Assembly (NCBI RefSeq): GCF_963576615.1
Contig: NC_088711.1
Location: 40,420,621-40,484,620 of the forward strand
DNA: 64,000 nucleotides
DNA from: Watersipora subatra
Lineage: Eukaryota > Bryozoa > Gymnolaemata > Cheilostomatida > Watersiporidae
Reading direction: 5' to 3'
Numbering within the stretch: position 1 is the stretch's first letter; every line of letters starts with the position of its first letter. The translations under genes were made by a program, and so were the position numbers. This document shows, piece after piece, positions 37,901 through 51,800 of the stretch. The notes beneath the pieces are model-generated. The model was not told where the DNA came from. It saw nothing but the letters and a program-made list of their open reading frames with translations, and searched no databases.

Positions 37901-40900
37901 TTTGCAGCCAAATCGAAAAAGCATCCCAGCAGAATTGAAAGCAAGCCATGATCGTATAGTGGTTAGTACTTCACGTTGTGGCCGTGAAAACCCAGTTCCG
38001 ACTCCTGGTCATGGCATTTCATTATTTTTATGACAATTATTTTCCATTAAAGCAAAAAAAACCTCCGAGCAAAATTAAAACTATGATAATATAATAGTGG
38101 TTAGTATTTCATGTTGCAACCATGAACAGCCGGGTTTGAATCCTGGTCATGGCATTTAATTGTCTTGCTAAAAAAACTTTACATTGGAATACAAAAACAT
38201 CCCAGTGAATTTGAAAGTAAACAATGATAGTATAATAGTGGTCAGTACTTCACGTTTTGGCCCTGAAAACTTAGGTTCGAATCCTGGTCATGGCATGTTA
38301 TAATTTTGCGTAAAAAACTCCGCATATGTAATACAAAAAGCATGGCATTTTATCGTCTCGCTAACAAAAAGTTCACATTTGAATACAAAAACAATCCCAG
38401 TAAATAAAAAAAAAAGCCATGACAATATAGCGGTTAGTACTTCACGTTGATGTTGTGAAAACCAAGGTTCGAATCCTGGTCATGGCATTTTATTGTCTTT
38501 CTAAAAATCTTTTACATTGGAATACAAAAACATCCCAGTAAATTTGAAAGTAAACAGTGATAGTATAATAGTGGTTAGTACTTCACGTTGTGGCCGTGAA
38601 TACCCAGGTTCGAATCCTGGTCATGGCATTTTAATATTTTTATAACAAAGTTTTTACAGCCAAATCGAAAAAGCATCCCAGCAGAAATGAAAGCAAGCCA
38701 TGATAGTATAGTGGTTAGTACTTCACGTTGCGACCGTGAAAACCCAGGTTCGATACCTAGTCATGGCATTTTATTATTTTTATGACATTACTTTTCCATT
38801 AAAGCAAAAAAAGTCTCCGATCAAATTTAAAACTATGATAATATAATTGTGGTTAGTATTTCATTACGCAACCATGAAAAGCCGGGTTCGAATCCTGGTC
38901 ATGGCATTTTATTATTTTTATGACAAAGCTTTTCCAGCCAAATAGAAAAAGCATCCCAGCAGAATTGAAAGCAAGCCATTATAGTATAGTGGTTAGTACT
39001 TCACGTTGCGACCGTGAAAACCCAGTCCCGAGTCTTGGTCATGGCATTTAATGTTTTGCTAACAAAACTTTTACATCGGAAAGCAAAAAACTCCTACGCA
39101 AGTTTGAAACTGAGCCATGATAGTATAATTGTTAGTATTTTATGTTGCAGCCACGAAAACGCATATTCAAATTTTGGTCAAAGCAGTTTATTGTCGTGCT
39201 AACAGATTCTTCACACTGGAATACAAAAAGAGTTCCAGTAAATTATTAAGCAAGCCATGATAGTATAGTGGTTAGTACTTCACGTTGTGGCCGTGAAAAC
39301 CCAGGTTCGAATCCTGGTCATGGAATTTTATTATTTTTATGACAAAGCTTTTCCAGCCAAATAGAAAAAGCATCCCAACAGAATTGAAAGCAAGCCATTA
39401 TAGTATAGTGGTTGGTACTTCATAATGTGGCCGTGAAAACCCAGGTTCGAAACCTGGTCATGGCATTTTATTATTTTTATGACAAAGCTTTTCCAGCCAA
39501 ATAGAAAAAGCATCCCAGCGGAATTGAAAGCAAGCCATGATAGTATAATAGTGGTCAGAACTTCACGTTGTGGCCATGAAAACCCAGGTTTGAACCCTGG
39601 TCATATCATTTCATTATTTTCATGACATTTCTTTTCCATTAAAGAAAAAAAACCTCCGAGCAATTTCAAAACTATGACAATATAATAGTGGTTAGTATTT
39701 CATTACGCAACCATGAAAAGCCGGGTTCGAATCCTGGTCATGGCATTTTAATGTCTCGCTAACAAAAAGTTCACATTGGAATACAAAAAACAATCCCAGT
39801 AAATAAAATAAAAAAAGTAGTTGTGGCCGTGAAAACCCAGGTTCAAATCCTGGTCATTGCATTTAACATTTTTATGACAAAGTTTTTCCAGCCAAATCGA
39901 AAAAGCATCCCAGCAGAATTGAAAGCAAGCCATGATAGTATAGTGGTTAGTACTTCATGTTGTGGCCGTTAAAACCCAGTTCCGATTCCTGGTCATGGCA
40001 TTTCATTATTTTTATGACAATTCTTTTCCATTAAAGCAAAAAAAACCTCTGAGCAAAATTAAAACTATGATAATATAATAGTGGTTAGTATTTCATGTTG
40101 CAACCATGAACAGCCAGGTTCGAATCTTGGTCATGGCATTTTATTGTCTTGCTAAAAAATACTTTACATTGGAATACAAAAACATCCCAGTAAATTTGAA
40201 AGTAAGCAATGATAGTATAATAGTGGTCAGAACTTCACGTTGTGGCCGTGAAAACCAAGGTTTGAACCCTGGTCATATCATTTCATTATTTTCATGACAT
40301 TTCTTTTCCATTAAAGAAAAAAAACCTCCGAGCAATTTCAAAACTATGACAATATAATAGTGGTTAGTATTTCATTACGCAACCATGAAAAGCCGGGTTC
40401 GAATCCTGGTCATGGCATTTTAATGTCTCGCTAACAAAAAGTTCACATTGGAATACAAAAACAATCCCAGTAAATGAAAAACAAGCCCCGATAATATAGC
40501 GGTTAATACTACACATTGATGTTGTGAAAAGCCAGGTTCGAATCCTGGTCATGGCATTTTAAAATCTTGGAAAATAAACTCTACATCTGTAATACAAAAA
40601 GCATCCCGAGACATTTGAAAGCATGCCTTTAGAGTAGAGCGGTTGCTACTTTTTGTTGTGACTGAGAAAACTCAGGTTCGACTCCTAGACATTGCATCTA
40701 ATGTTCTGCTAACAAAATTTCTAGATCAGAAAACAAAAAACTTCCCAGCATGTTGAAAAGTGAGCCATGATAATATAGTGGTTAGTATTTTATGTTGCAG
40801 CCATGAAAACCCAGATTCAAATTCTAGTCAAAGCAATTTATTGTCATGATAACGGAATATTTACACTGGAATACAAAAAGCCTTCCAGAAAAATTTAAAG

Positions 40901-42713
40901 CAAGCCATGATAGTATAGGGGTTAGTACTTCACGTTGTGGCCGTGAAAACCCAGGTTCGAATCCTGGTCATGGCATTTTAATATTTTTATGACAAAGTTT
41001 TTCCAGCTAAATCGAACAAGCATCCCAGCAGAATTGAAAGCAAGCCATGACAGTATAGTGGTTAGCACTTCACGTTGTGGCCGTGAAAACCCAGGTTCGA
41101 ATCCTGGTCGTGGTATTTTCATATTTTTATGACAACGTTTTTTCAGCCAAATCGAAAAAGCATCCCAGCAGAATTGAAAACAAGCCATGATAGTATAGTG
41201 GTTAGTACTTCATGTTGTGGCCATTAAAATCCAGTCCCGAATCCTGGTCATGCCATTTCGTTATTTTTATGACAATTCTTTTCAATTAAAGCAAAAAAAC
41301 CTCCGAGCAAAATTAAAACTATGATAATATAATAGTGGTTAGTATTTCATGTTGCAACCATGAACATCCGGGTTTGAATTCTGGTCATGGTATTTAATTG
41401 TCTTGCTAAAAAAACTTTACATTGGAATACAAAAACATCCCAGTAAATTTGAAAGTAAGCAATGATAGTATAATAGTGGTCAGAACGTCACGTTGTGGCC
41501 GTGAAAACCCAGGTTCGAATTCTGGTCATTGCATTTCATTATTTTCATGGCATTTCTTTTCCATTAAAGAAAAAAAACCTCCGAGCAATTTTAAAACTAT
41601 GATAATATAGTAGTGGGTAGTAATTCATTATCCAACCATGAGAAGCCGGGTTCGAATCCTGTTCATGGCGTTTTATTGTTTCGCTAACAAAAAAATGACT
41701 TTGGAATACAGAAACAATCCCAGTAAATAAAAAATAAGCCATGATAACATAGCGGTTAGTACTTCACGTCGTGAAAACCAAGGGTCGAATCCTGGTCATG
41801 GTATTCTATTGTCTTGCTAAAAAAAATTTACATTGAAATAGAAAAACATCCCAGTAAATTTGAAAGTAAACAGTGGTTGTATAATAGTGGTTAGTACGTC
41901 ACGTTGTGGCCATGGAAACCCAGTTTCGAATCCTGGTCATGGTATTTTATAATTTCGCGTAAAAAACTCCCATATGTAATACTAAAAGCATCCCGACACA
42001 TTTGAAAGCATGCCTTTAGAGTAAAGCGGTTATTACTTTTTGTTGTGACCGAGAAAACTCAAGTTCGACTCCTAGTCATGGCATCTAAATTTCTGCTAAC
42101 AAACCTTCTAGATCAGAAAACAAAAAACTTCCCAGCAAGTAGGAAAGTGAGCCATGATAATATAGTGGCTAGTATTTTATGTTGCAGACATGAAAACCCA
42201 GATTCAAATTCTAGTCAAAGCAGTTCATTGTCGTGCTAACAGATCCTTAACACTGGAATACAAAAAGAGTTCCAGTAAATTATTAAGCAAGCCATGATAG
42301 TATAGTGATTAGTACTTCACGTTGTGGCCGTGAAAACCCAGGTTCGAATCCTGGTCATGGCATTTTAATATTTTTATGACAATAAAAGTTTTTCCAGCCA
42401 AATCGAAAAAGCATCCCAGCAGAACAGAAAGCAAGCCATGATAGTATAGTGGTTAGTACTTCATGTTGTGGCCATGAAAACCCAGTCCCGAGTCCTGGTC
42501 ATGGCATTTAATGTTTTGCTAACAAAACTTTTACATCGGAAAGCAAAATACTCCTACGCAAGTTTGAAACTGAGCCATGATAGTATAATTGTTAGTATTT
42601 TATGTTGCAGCCATGAAAACCCATATTCAAATTTTGGTCAAAGCAGTTTTTTGTCGTGCTAACAGATTCTTCACACTGGAATACAGAAAGATTTCCAGTA
42701 AATTATTAAGCAA

Positions 42714-42785
42714 GCCATGATAGTATAGTGGTTAGTACTTCACGTTGTGGCCGTGAAAACCCAGGTTCGAATCCTGGTCATGGCA
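42714..42785 (+). tRNA. tRNA-His(GTG)-like gene, exact consensus
   Basis: Exact consensus. The partners in copies 1 and 2 (3,035 and 22,597) have TTTGAAT in the T-loop, so this copy is the better preserved. TTTTATTATTTTT follows. Confidence 0.75.
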
Positions 42786-42993
42786 TTTTATTATTTTTAT
42801 GACAAAGCTTTTCCAGCCAAATAGAAAATGCATCCCAGCAGAATTGAAAGCAAGCCATTATAGTATAGTGGTTGGTACTTCATGTTGTGGCCGTGAAAAC
42901 CCAGGTTCGAATCCTGGTCATGGCATTTTATTATTTTTATGACAAAGCTTTTCCAGCCAAATAGAAAAAGCATCCCAGCAGAATTGAAAGCAA

Positions 42994-43065
42994 GCCATGA
43001 TAGTATAGTGGTTAGTACTTCACGTTGTGGCCGTGAAAACCCAGGTTCGAATCCTGGTCATGGCA
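42994..43065 (+). tRNA. tRNA-His(GTG)-like gene, exact consensus
   Basis: Exact consensus and copy 3 partner of 3315 and 22877, with the same TTTTTATGAC shortened flank. Confidence 0.75.
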
Positions 43066-43125
43066 TTTTTATGACAAAGCTTTTCCAGCCAAATAGAAAA
43101 AGCATCCAAGCAGAATTGAAAGCAA

Positions 43126-43197
43126 GCCATGATAGTATAGTGGTTAGTACTTCACGTTGTGGCCGTGAAAACCCAGGTTCGAATCCTGGTCATGGCA
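43126..43197 (+). tRNA. tRNA-His(GTG)-like gene, exact consensus
   Basis: Exact consensus. In copies 1 and 2 the partner unit (3,447 and 23,009) has TTGACG instead of TTCACG in the anticodon stem, which breaks a pair. TTTTAATATTTTT follows. Confidence 0.75.
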
Positions 43198-45679
43198 TTT
43201 TAATATTTTTATGACAATAAAAGTTTTTCCAGCCAAATCGAAAAAGCATCCCAGCAGAATTGAAAGCAAGCCATTATAATATAGTGGTTAGTACTTCACG
43301 TTGTGGCCGTGAAAACCCAGTTCCGAATCCTGGTCATTGCATTTCGTTATTTTCATGACATTTCTTTTCCATTAAAGCAAAAAAACCTCCGAGCAAAATT
43401 AAAACTATGATAATATAATAGTGGTTAGTATTTCATGTTGCAACCATGAACAGCCGGGTTTGAATTCTGTTCATGGCATTTAATTGTCTTGCTAAAAAAA
43501 CTTTACATTGGAATACAAAAACATCCCAGTAAATTTGAAAGTAAACAATGATAGTATAATAGTGGTCAGTACTTCACGTTTTGGCCGTGAAAACTTGGTT
43601 CGAATCCTGTTCATGGCATGTTATAATTTTGCGTAAAAAACTCCGCATATGTAATACAAAAAGCATGGCATTTTATTGTCTCGCTAACAAAAAGTTCACA
43701 TTGGAATACAAAAACAATCCCGTTAAATGAAAAACAAGCCATGACAATATAGCGGTTAGTACTTCACGTTGATGTTGTGAAAACCAAGGTTCGAATCCTG
43801 GTCATGGTATTTTATTGTCTTGCTAAAAAAAAATTTACATTGGAATAGAAAAACATCCCAGTAATTTTGAAAGTAAACAGTGGTTGTATAATAGTGGTTA
43901 GTACGTCACGTGGAGGCCGTGAAAACCCAGGTTCGAATCTTGGTCATGGCATTTTAATACTTTTATAACAAAGTTTTTACAGCCAAATCGAAAAAGCATC
44001 CCAGCAGAAATGAAAGCAAGCCATGATAGTATAGTGGTTAGTAATTCACGTTGCGACCGTGAAAACCCAGGTTCGATACCTAGTCATGGCATTTTATTAT
44101 TTTTATGACATTACTTTTCCATTAAAGCAAAAAAAGTCTCCGATCAAATTTAAAACTATGATAATATAATTGTGGTTAGTATTTCATTATGCAACCATGA
44201 AAAGCCGGGTTCGAATCCTGGTCATGGCATTTTATTATTTTTATGACAAAGCTTTTCCAGCCAAATAGAAAAGGCATCCCAGCAGAATTGAAAGCAAGCC
44301 ATTATAGTATAGTGGTTAGTGCTTCACGTTGCGACCGTGAAAACCCAGGTTCGATACCTAGTCATGGCATTTTGTTATTTTTATTACAATACTTTTCCAT
44401 TAAAGCAAAAAAAGCCTCCGAGCGATTTCAAAACTATGACAATATAATAGTGGTTAGTATTTCATTACGCAACCATGAAAAGCTGGGTTCGAATCCTGGT
44501 CATGGCATTTTAATGTCTCGCTAACAAAAAGTTCACATTGGAATACAAAAACAATCCCAGTAAATAGAAAACAAGCCACGATAATATAGCGGTTAATACT
44601 TCACATTGATGTTGTGAAAAGCCAGGTTCGAATCCTGGTCATGGCATTTTAAAATCTTGGAAAATAAACTCCACATTTGTAATACAAAAAGCATCCCGAG
44701 ACATTTGAAAGCATGCCTTTGGAGTAGAGCGGTTGCTACTTTTTGTTGTGACTGAGAAAACTCAGGTTCGACTCCTAGTCATTGCATCTAATGTTCTGAT
44801 AAAAAAATTTCTAGATCAGAAAACAAAAAACTTCCCAGCAAGATGGAAAGTGAGCCATGATCCTATAATTGTTAGTATTTTATGTTGCAGCCTTGAAAAC
44901 CCAGATTCAAATTCTAGTCAAAGCAATTTATTGTCGTGATAACGGAATCGTTACATTGGAATACAAAAAGCATTCCGGTAAAATTTAAAGCAAGCCATGA
45001 TAGTATAGTGGTTAGTACTTGACGTTGTGGCCGTGAAAACCCAGGTTCGTATCTTGGTCATGGCAGTTTATTATTTTCATGACAAAATTTTTGCAATCAA
45101 TTAGAAAAAGCATCCCAGCAGGCTTGATAGCAAGTCATGATATTATATAGGTTAGTCCTTCACGTTGTGGCCGTGAAAACCCAGGTTCAAATCCTGGTCA
45201 TTGCATTTTAACATTTTTATGACAAAGTTTTTCCAGCCAAATCGAAAAAGCATCCCAGCAGAATTGAAAGCAAGCCATGATAGTATAGTGGTTAGTACTT
45301 CATGTTGTGGCCGTTAAAACCCAGTTCCGATTCCTGGTCATGGCATTTCATTATTTTTATGACAATTATTTTCCATTAAAGCAAAAAAAACCTCTGAGCA
45401 AAATTAAAACTATGATAATATAATAGTGGTTAGTATTTCATGTTGCAACCATGAACAGCCGGGATTGAATTCTGGTCATGGCATTTTATTGTCTTGCTAA
45501 AAAAAACTTTACACTGGAATACAAAAACATCCCAGTAAATTTGAAAGTAAGCAATGATAGTATAATAGTGGTCAGAACTTCACGTTGTGGCCGTGAAAAC
45601 CCAGGTTTGAACCCTGGTCATATCATTTCATTATTTTCATGACATTTCTTTTCCATTAAAGAAAAAAAACCTCCGAGCA

Positions 45680-48600
45680 ATTTCAAAACTATGACAATAT
45701 AATAGTGGTTAGTATTTCATTACGCAACCATGAAAAGCCGGGTTCGAATCCTGGTCATGGCATTTTAATGTCTCGCTAACAAAAAGTTCACATTGGAATA
45801 CAAAAACAATCCCAGTAAATAAAAAACAAGCCACGATAATATAGCGGTTAATACTTCACATTGATGTTGTAAAAAGCCAGATTCGAATTCTGGTCATGGC
45901 ATTTTAAAATCTTGGAAAATAAACTCCACATTTGTAATACAAAAAGCATCCCGAGACATTTGAAAGCAGGCCTTTAGAGTAAAGCAGTTATTACTTTTTG
46001 TTGTGACCGAGAAAACTCAAGTTCGACTCCTAGTCATGGCATCTAAATTTCTGCTAACAAACCTTCTACATCAGAAAACAAAAAACTTCCCAGCAAGTAG
46101 GAAAGTGAGCCATGATAATATAGTGGTTAGTATTTTATGTTGCAGACATGAAAAACCAGATTCAAATTCTAGTCAAAGCAGTTCATTGTCGTGCTAACAG
46201 ATCCTTAACACTGAAATACAAAAAGAGTTCCAGTAAATTATTAAGCAAGCCATGATAGTATAGTGATTAGTACTTCACATTGTGGCCGTGAAAACCCAGG
46301 TTCGAATCCTGGTCATGGCATTTTAATATTTTTATGACAATAAAAGTTTTTCCAGCCAAATCGAAAAAGCATCCCAGCAGAACAGAAAGCAAGCCATGAT
46401 AGTATAGTGGTTAGTACTTCATGTTGTGGCCATGAAAACCCAGTCCCGAGTCCTGGTCATGGCATTTAATGTTTTGCTAACAAAACTTTTACATCGGAAA
46501 GCAAAAAACTCCTACGCAAGTTTGAAACTGAGCCATGATAGTATAATTGTTAGTATTTTATGTTGCAGCCATGAAAACCTATATTCAAATTTTGGTCAAA
46601 GCAGTTTATTGTCGTGCTAACAGATTCTTCACACTGGAATACAAAAAGATTTCCAGTAAATTATTAAGCAAGCCATGATAGTATAGTGGTTAGTACTTCA
46701 CGTTGTGGCCGTGAAAACCCAGGTTCGAATCCTGGTCATGGCATTTTATTATTTTTATGACAAAGCTTTTCCAGCCAAATAGAAAAAGCATCCCAGCAGA
46801 ATTGAAAGCAAGCCATGATAATATAGTGGTTAGTACTTCACGTTGTGGCCGTTAAAACCCAGTTCCGACTCCTGGTCATGGCATTTCATTATTTTTATGA
46901 CAATTATTTTCCATTAAAGCAAAAAAAACCTCCGAGCAAAATTAAAACTATGATAATTTAATAGTGGTTAGTATTTCATGTTGCAACCATGAACAGCCGG
47001 GTTTGATTTCTGGTCATGGCATTTAATTGTCTTGATAAAAAAAAATTACATTGGAATACAAAAACATCCCAGTAAATTTGAAAGTAAACAATGATAGTAT
47101 AATAGTGGTCAGTACTTCACGTTTTGGCCGTGAAAACTTGGTTCGAATCCTGTTCATGGCATGTTATAATTTTGCGTAAAAAACTCCGCATATGTAATAC
47201 AAAAAGCATGGCATTTTATTGTCTCGCTAACAAAAAGTTCACATTGGAATACAAAAACAATCCCGGTAAATGAAAAACAAGCCATGACAATATAGCGGTT
47301 AGTACTTCACGTTGATGTTGTGAAAACCAAGGTTCGAATCCTGGTCATGGTATTTTATTGTCTTGTTAAAAAAAAATTTACAATGGAACAGAAAAACATC
47401 CCAGTAATTTTGAAAGTAAACAGTGGTTGTATAATAGTGGTTAGTACGTCACGTGGAGGCCGTGAAAACCCAGGTTCGAATCCTGGTCATGGCATTTTAA
47501 TATTTTTATAACAAAGTTTTTACAGCCAAATCGAAAAAGCATCCCAGCAGAAATGAAAGCAAGCCATGATAGTATAGTGGTTAGTACTTCACGTCGCGAC
47601 CGTGAAAACCCAGGTTCGATACCTAGTCATGGCATTTTGTTATTTTTATGACAATACTTTTCCATTAAAGCAAAAAAAGCCTCCGAGCAATTTCAAAACT
47701 ATGACAATATAATAGTGGATAGTATTTCATCACGCAACCATGGAAAGCCGGGTTCGAATCCTGGTCATGGCATTTTAATGTCTCGCTAACAAAAAGTTCA
47801 CATTGGAATACAAAAACAATCCCAGTAAATAGAAAACAAGCCACGATAATATAGCGGTTAATACTTCACATTGATGTTGTGAAAAGCCAGGTTCGAATCC
47901 TGGTCATGGCATTTTAAAATCTTGGAAAATAAACTCCACATTTGTAATACAAAAAGCATCCCGAGACATTTGAAAGCAGGCCTTTAGAGTAAAGCGGTTA
48001 TTACTTTTTGTTGTGACCGAGAAAACTCAAGTTCGACTCCTAGTCATGGCATCTAAATTTCTGCTAACAAACCTTCTACATCAGAAAACAAAAAACTTCC
48101 CAGCAAGTAGGAAAGTGAGCCATGATAATATAGTGGTTAGCATTTTATGTTGCAGACATGAAAAACCAGATTCAAATTCTAGTCAAAGCAGTTCATTGTC
48201 GTGCTAACAGATCCTTAACACTGGAATACAAAAAGAGTTCCAGTAAATTATTAAGCAAGCCATGATAGTATAGTGATTAGTACTTCACATTGTGGCCGTG
48301 AAAACCCAGGTTCGAATCCTGGTCATGGCATTTTAATATTTTTATGACAATAAAAGTTTTTCCAGCCAAATCGAAAAAGCATCCCAGCAGAACAGAAAGC
48401 AAGCCATGATAGTATAGTGGTTAGTACTTCATGTTGTGGCCATGAAAACCCAGTCCCGAGTCCTGGTCATGGCATTTAATGTTTTGCTAACAAAACTTTT
48501 ACATCGGAAAGCAAAAAACTCCTACGCAAGTTTGAAACTGAGCCATGATAGTATAATTGTTAGTATTTTATGTTGCAGCCATGAAAACCCATATTCAAAT

Positions 48601-48830
48601 TTTGGTCAAAGCAGTTTATTGTCGTGCTAACAGATTCTTCACACTGGAATACAAAAAGATTTCCAGTAAATTATTAAGCAAGCCATGATAGTATAGTGGT
48701 TAGTACTTCACGTTGTGGCAGTGAAAACCCAAGTTCGAATCCTGGTCATGGCATTTTATTATTTTTATGACAAAGCTTTTCCAGCCAAATAGAAAAAGCA
48801 TCCCAGCAGAATTGAAAGCAAGCCATTATA
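45680..48830 (+). repeat. Block duplication with 2,010-bp period
   Basis: Positions 45,680-46,820 and 47,690-48,830 share monomer order and nearly all bases, including a GCAGGCC acceptor variant seen nowhere else in the window. The downstream ends diverge at about the GCCAT of the next unit (GATAATATAGTGG against TATAGTATAGTGG). Confidence 0.8.
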
Positions 48831-51800
48831 GTATAGTGGTTAGTATTTCATTACGCAACCATGAAAAGCTGGGTTCGAATCCTGGTCATGGCATTTTAAT
48901 ATTTTTATGACAATAAAAGTTTTTGCAGCCAAATCGAAAAAGCATCCCAGCAGAATTGAAAACAAGCCATGAGAGTATAGTGGTTAGTACTTCATGTTGT
49001 GGCCATTAAAATCCAGTCCCGAATCCTGGTCATGCCATTTCGTTATTTTTATGACAATTCTTTTCAATTAAAGCAAAAAAGCCTCCGAGCAATTTCAAAA
49101 CTATGACAATATAATAGTGGTTAGTATTTCATTATGCAACCATGAACAGCCGGGTTTGAATCCTGGTCATGGCATTTTATTGTCTCGCTAACAAAAAATT
49201 GACTTTGGAATACAGAAACAATCCCAGTTAATAAAAAATAAGCCATGATAACATAGCGGTTAGTACTTCACGTTGATGTCGTGAAAACCAAGGTTCGAAT
49301 CCTGGTCATGGTATTTTATTGTCTTGCTAAAAAAAATTTACACTGGAATAGAAAAACATCCCAGTAAATTTGAAAGTAAACAGTGGTTGTATAATAGTGG
49401 TTAGTACGTCACGTTGTGGCCGTGGAAACCCAGGTTCGAATCTTGGTCATGGCATTTTACAATTTCGCGTAAAAAACTCCCATATGTAATACTAAAAGCA
49501 TCCCGACACATTTGAAAGCATGCCTTTAGAGTAAAGCGGTTATTACTTTTTGTTGTGACCGAGAAAACTCAAGTTCGACTCATAGTCATGGCATCTAAAT
49601 TTCTGCTAACAAACCTTCTAGATCGGAAAACAAAAAACTTCCCAGCAAGTAGGAAAGTGAGCCATGATAATATAGTGGTTAGTATTTTATGTTGCAGACA
49701 TGAAAACCCAGATTCAAATTCTAGTCAAAGCAGTTCATTGTCGTGCTAACAGATTCTTAACACTGGAATACAAAAAGAGTTCCAGTAAATTATTAAGCAA
49801 GCCATGATAGTATAGTGATTAGTACTTCACGTTGTGGCCGTGAAAACCCAGGTTCGAATCCTGGTCATGGCATTTTAATATTTTTATGACAATAAAAGTT
49901 TTTCCAGCCAAATCGAAAAAGCATCCCAGCAGAACAGAAAGCAAGCCATAATAGTATAGTGGTTAGTACTTCATGTTGTGGCCATGAAAACCCAGTCCCG
50001 AGTCCTGGTCATGGCATTTAATGTTTTGCTAACAAAACTTTTACATCGGAAAGCAAAAAACTCCTAAGCAAGTTTGAAACTGAGCCATGATAGTATAATT
50101 GTTAGTATTTTATGTTGCAGCCATGAAAACCCATATTCAAATTTTGGTCAAAGCAGTTTATTGTCGTGCTAACAGATTCTTCACACTGGAATACAAAAAG
50201 AGTTCCAGTATATTATTAAGCAAGCCATGATAGTATAGTAGTTAGTACTTCACGTTGTGGCCGTGAAAACCCAGGTTCGAATGCTGGTCATGGCATTTTA
50301 TTATTTTTATGACAAAGCTTTTCCAGCCAAATAGAAAAAGCATCCCAGCAGAATTGAAAGCAAGCCATTATAGTATAGTGGTTGGTACTTCATGTTGTGG
50401 CCGTGAAAACCCAGGTTCGAATCCTGGTCATGGCATTTTAATATTTTTATGACAATAAAAGTTTTTCCAGCCAAATCGAAAAAGCATCCCAGCAGAATTG
50501 AAAGCAAGCCATGATATTATAGTGGTTAGTACTTCACGTTGTGGCCGTGAAAACCCAGTTCCGACTCCTTGCCATGGCATTTCATTATTTTTATGACAAT
50601 TATTTTCCATTAAAGCAAAAAAAGCCTCCAAGCAAGTTCAAAACTATGACAATATAATAGTGGTTAGTATTTCATTACGCAACCATGAAAAGCCGGGTTT
50701 GAATTCTGTTCATGGCATTTTATTGTCTTGCTAAAAAATACTTTACATTGGAATACAAAAACATCCCAGTAAATTTGAAAGTAAGCAATGATAGTATAAA
50801 AGTGGTCAGAACTTCACGTTGTGGCCGTGAAAACCCAGGTTTGAACCCTGGTCATATCATTTCATTATTTTCATGACATTTCTTTTCCATTAAAGAAAAA
50901 AACCTCCGAGCAATTTCAAAACTATGACAATATAATAGTGGTTAGTATTTCATTACGCAACCATGAAAAGCCGGGTTCGAATCTTGGTCATGGCATTTTA
51001 ATGTCTCGCTAACAAAAAGTTCACATTGGAATGCAAAAACAATCCCAGTAAATAAAAAACAAGCCACGATAATATAGCGGTTAATACTTCACATTGATGT
51101 TGTGAAAAGCCAGGTTCGAATCCTGGTCATGGCATTTTAAAATCTTGGAAAATAAACTCCACATTTGTAATACAAAAAGCATCCCGAGACATTTGAAAGC
51201 ATGCCTTTGGAGTAGAGCGGTTGCTACTTTTTGTTGTGACTGAGAAAACTCAGGTTCGACTCCTAGTCATTGCATCTAATGTTCTGATAAAAAAACTTCT
51301 AGATCAGAAAACAAAAAACTTCCCAGCAAGATGGAAACTGAACCATGATCCTATAATTGTTAGTATTTTATGTTGCAGCCTTGAAAACCCAGATTCAAAT
51401 ACTAGTCAAAGCAATTTATTGTCGTGATAACGGAATCGTTACACTGGAATACAAAAAGCATTCCAGTAAAATTTAAAGCAAGCCATGATAGTATAGTGGT
51501 TAGTACTTGACGTTGTGGCCGTGAAAACCCAGATTCGTATTTTGGTCATGGCAGTTTATTATTTTCATGACAAAATTTTTGCAATCAATTAGAAAAAGCA
51601 TCCCAGCAGGCTTGATAGCAAGTCATGATATTATATAGGTTAGTCCTTCACGTTGTGGCCGTGAAAACCCAGGTTCAAATCCTGGTCATTGCATTTTAAC
51701 ATTTTTATGACAAAGTTTTTCCAGCCAAATCGAAAAAGCATCCCAGCAGAATTGAAAGCAAGCCATTATAGTATAGTGGTTGGTACTTCTTGTTGTGGCC

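Larger units (their letters stand above)
19563..39679 (+). repeat. Higher-order repeat, copy 2 (20,117 bp)
   Basis: This copy repeats copy 1 monomer by monomer. The offset to copy 1 grows in steps: 19,562 up to about 30,450, then 19,974 from about 32,315, then about 20,112-20,116 from about 34,100 to the end. The steps of about 412 and 140 bp are close to three monomers and one monomer. The extra monomer lies at 33,787-34,067. The 30,460-32,315 block is a different set of monomers from the block at the same place in copy 1 and resembles copy 1 at about 16,160-17,500. Confidence 0.92.
42714..43197 (+). repeat. Local run of canonical tRNA-His monomers
   Basis: Four consecutive monomers start at 42,714, 42,854, 42,994 and 43,126. 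Three of them are exact consensus tRNA-His(GTG) sequences. The pitch is 140, 140 and 132 bp. The 132-bp spacing comes from a spacer that lost eight bases directly after the terminator. In copy 1 the matching run (about 3,035-3,520) has only one exact unit, so copy 3 is the best preserved here. Confidence 0.85.
39680..45765 (+). repeat. Higher-order repeat, copy 3, collinear part
   Basis: Position 39680 lines up with 19563 and with 1. Order is kept up to the point matching about 7,055 of copy 1. This copy carries visibly more base differences than copies 1 and 2 show to each other. It lacks the second half of the 839-bp duplication of copy 1, and one further monomer near 45,290 (copy 1 equivalent about 6,440-6,580). 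Confidence 0.88.
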
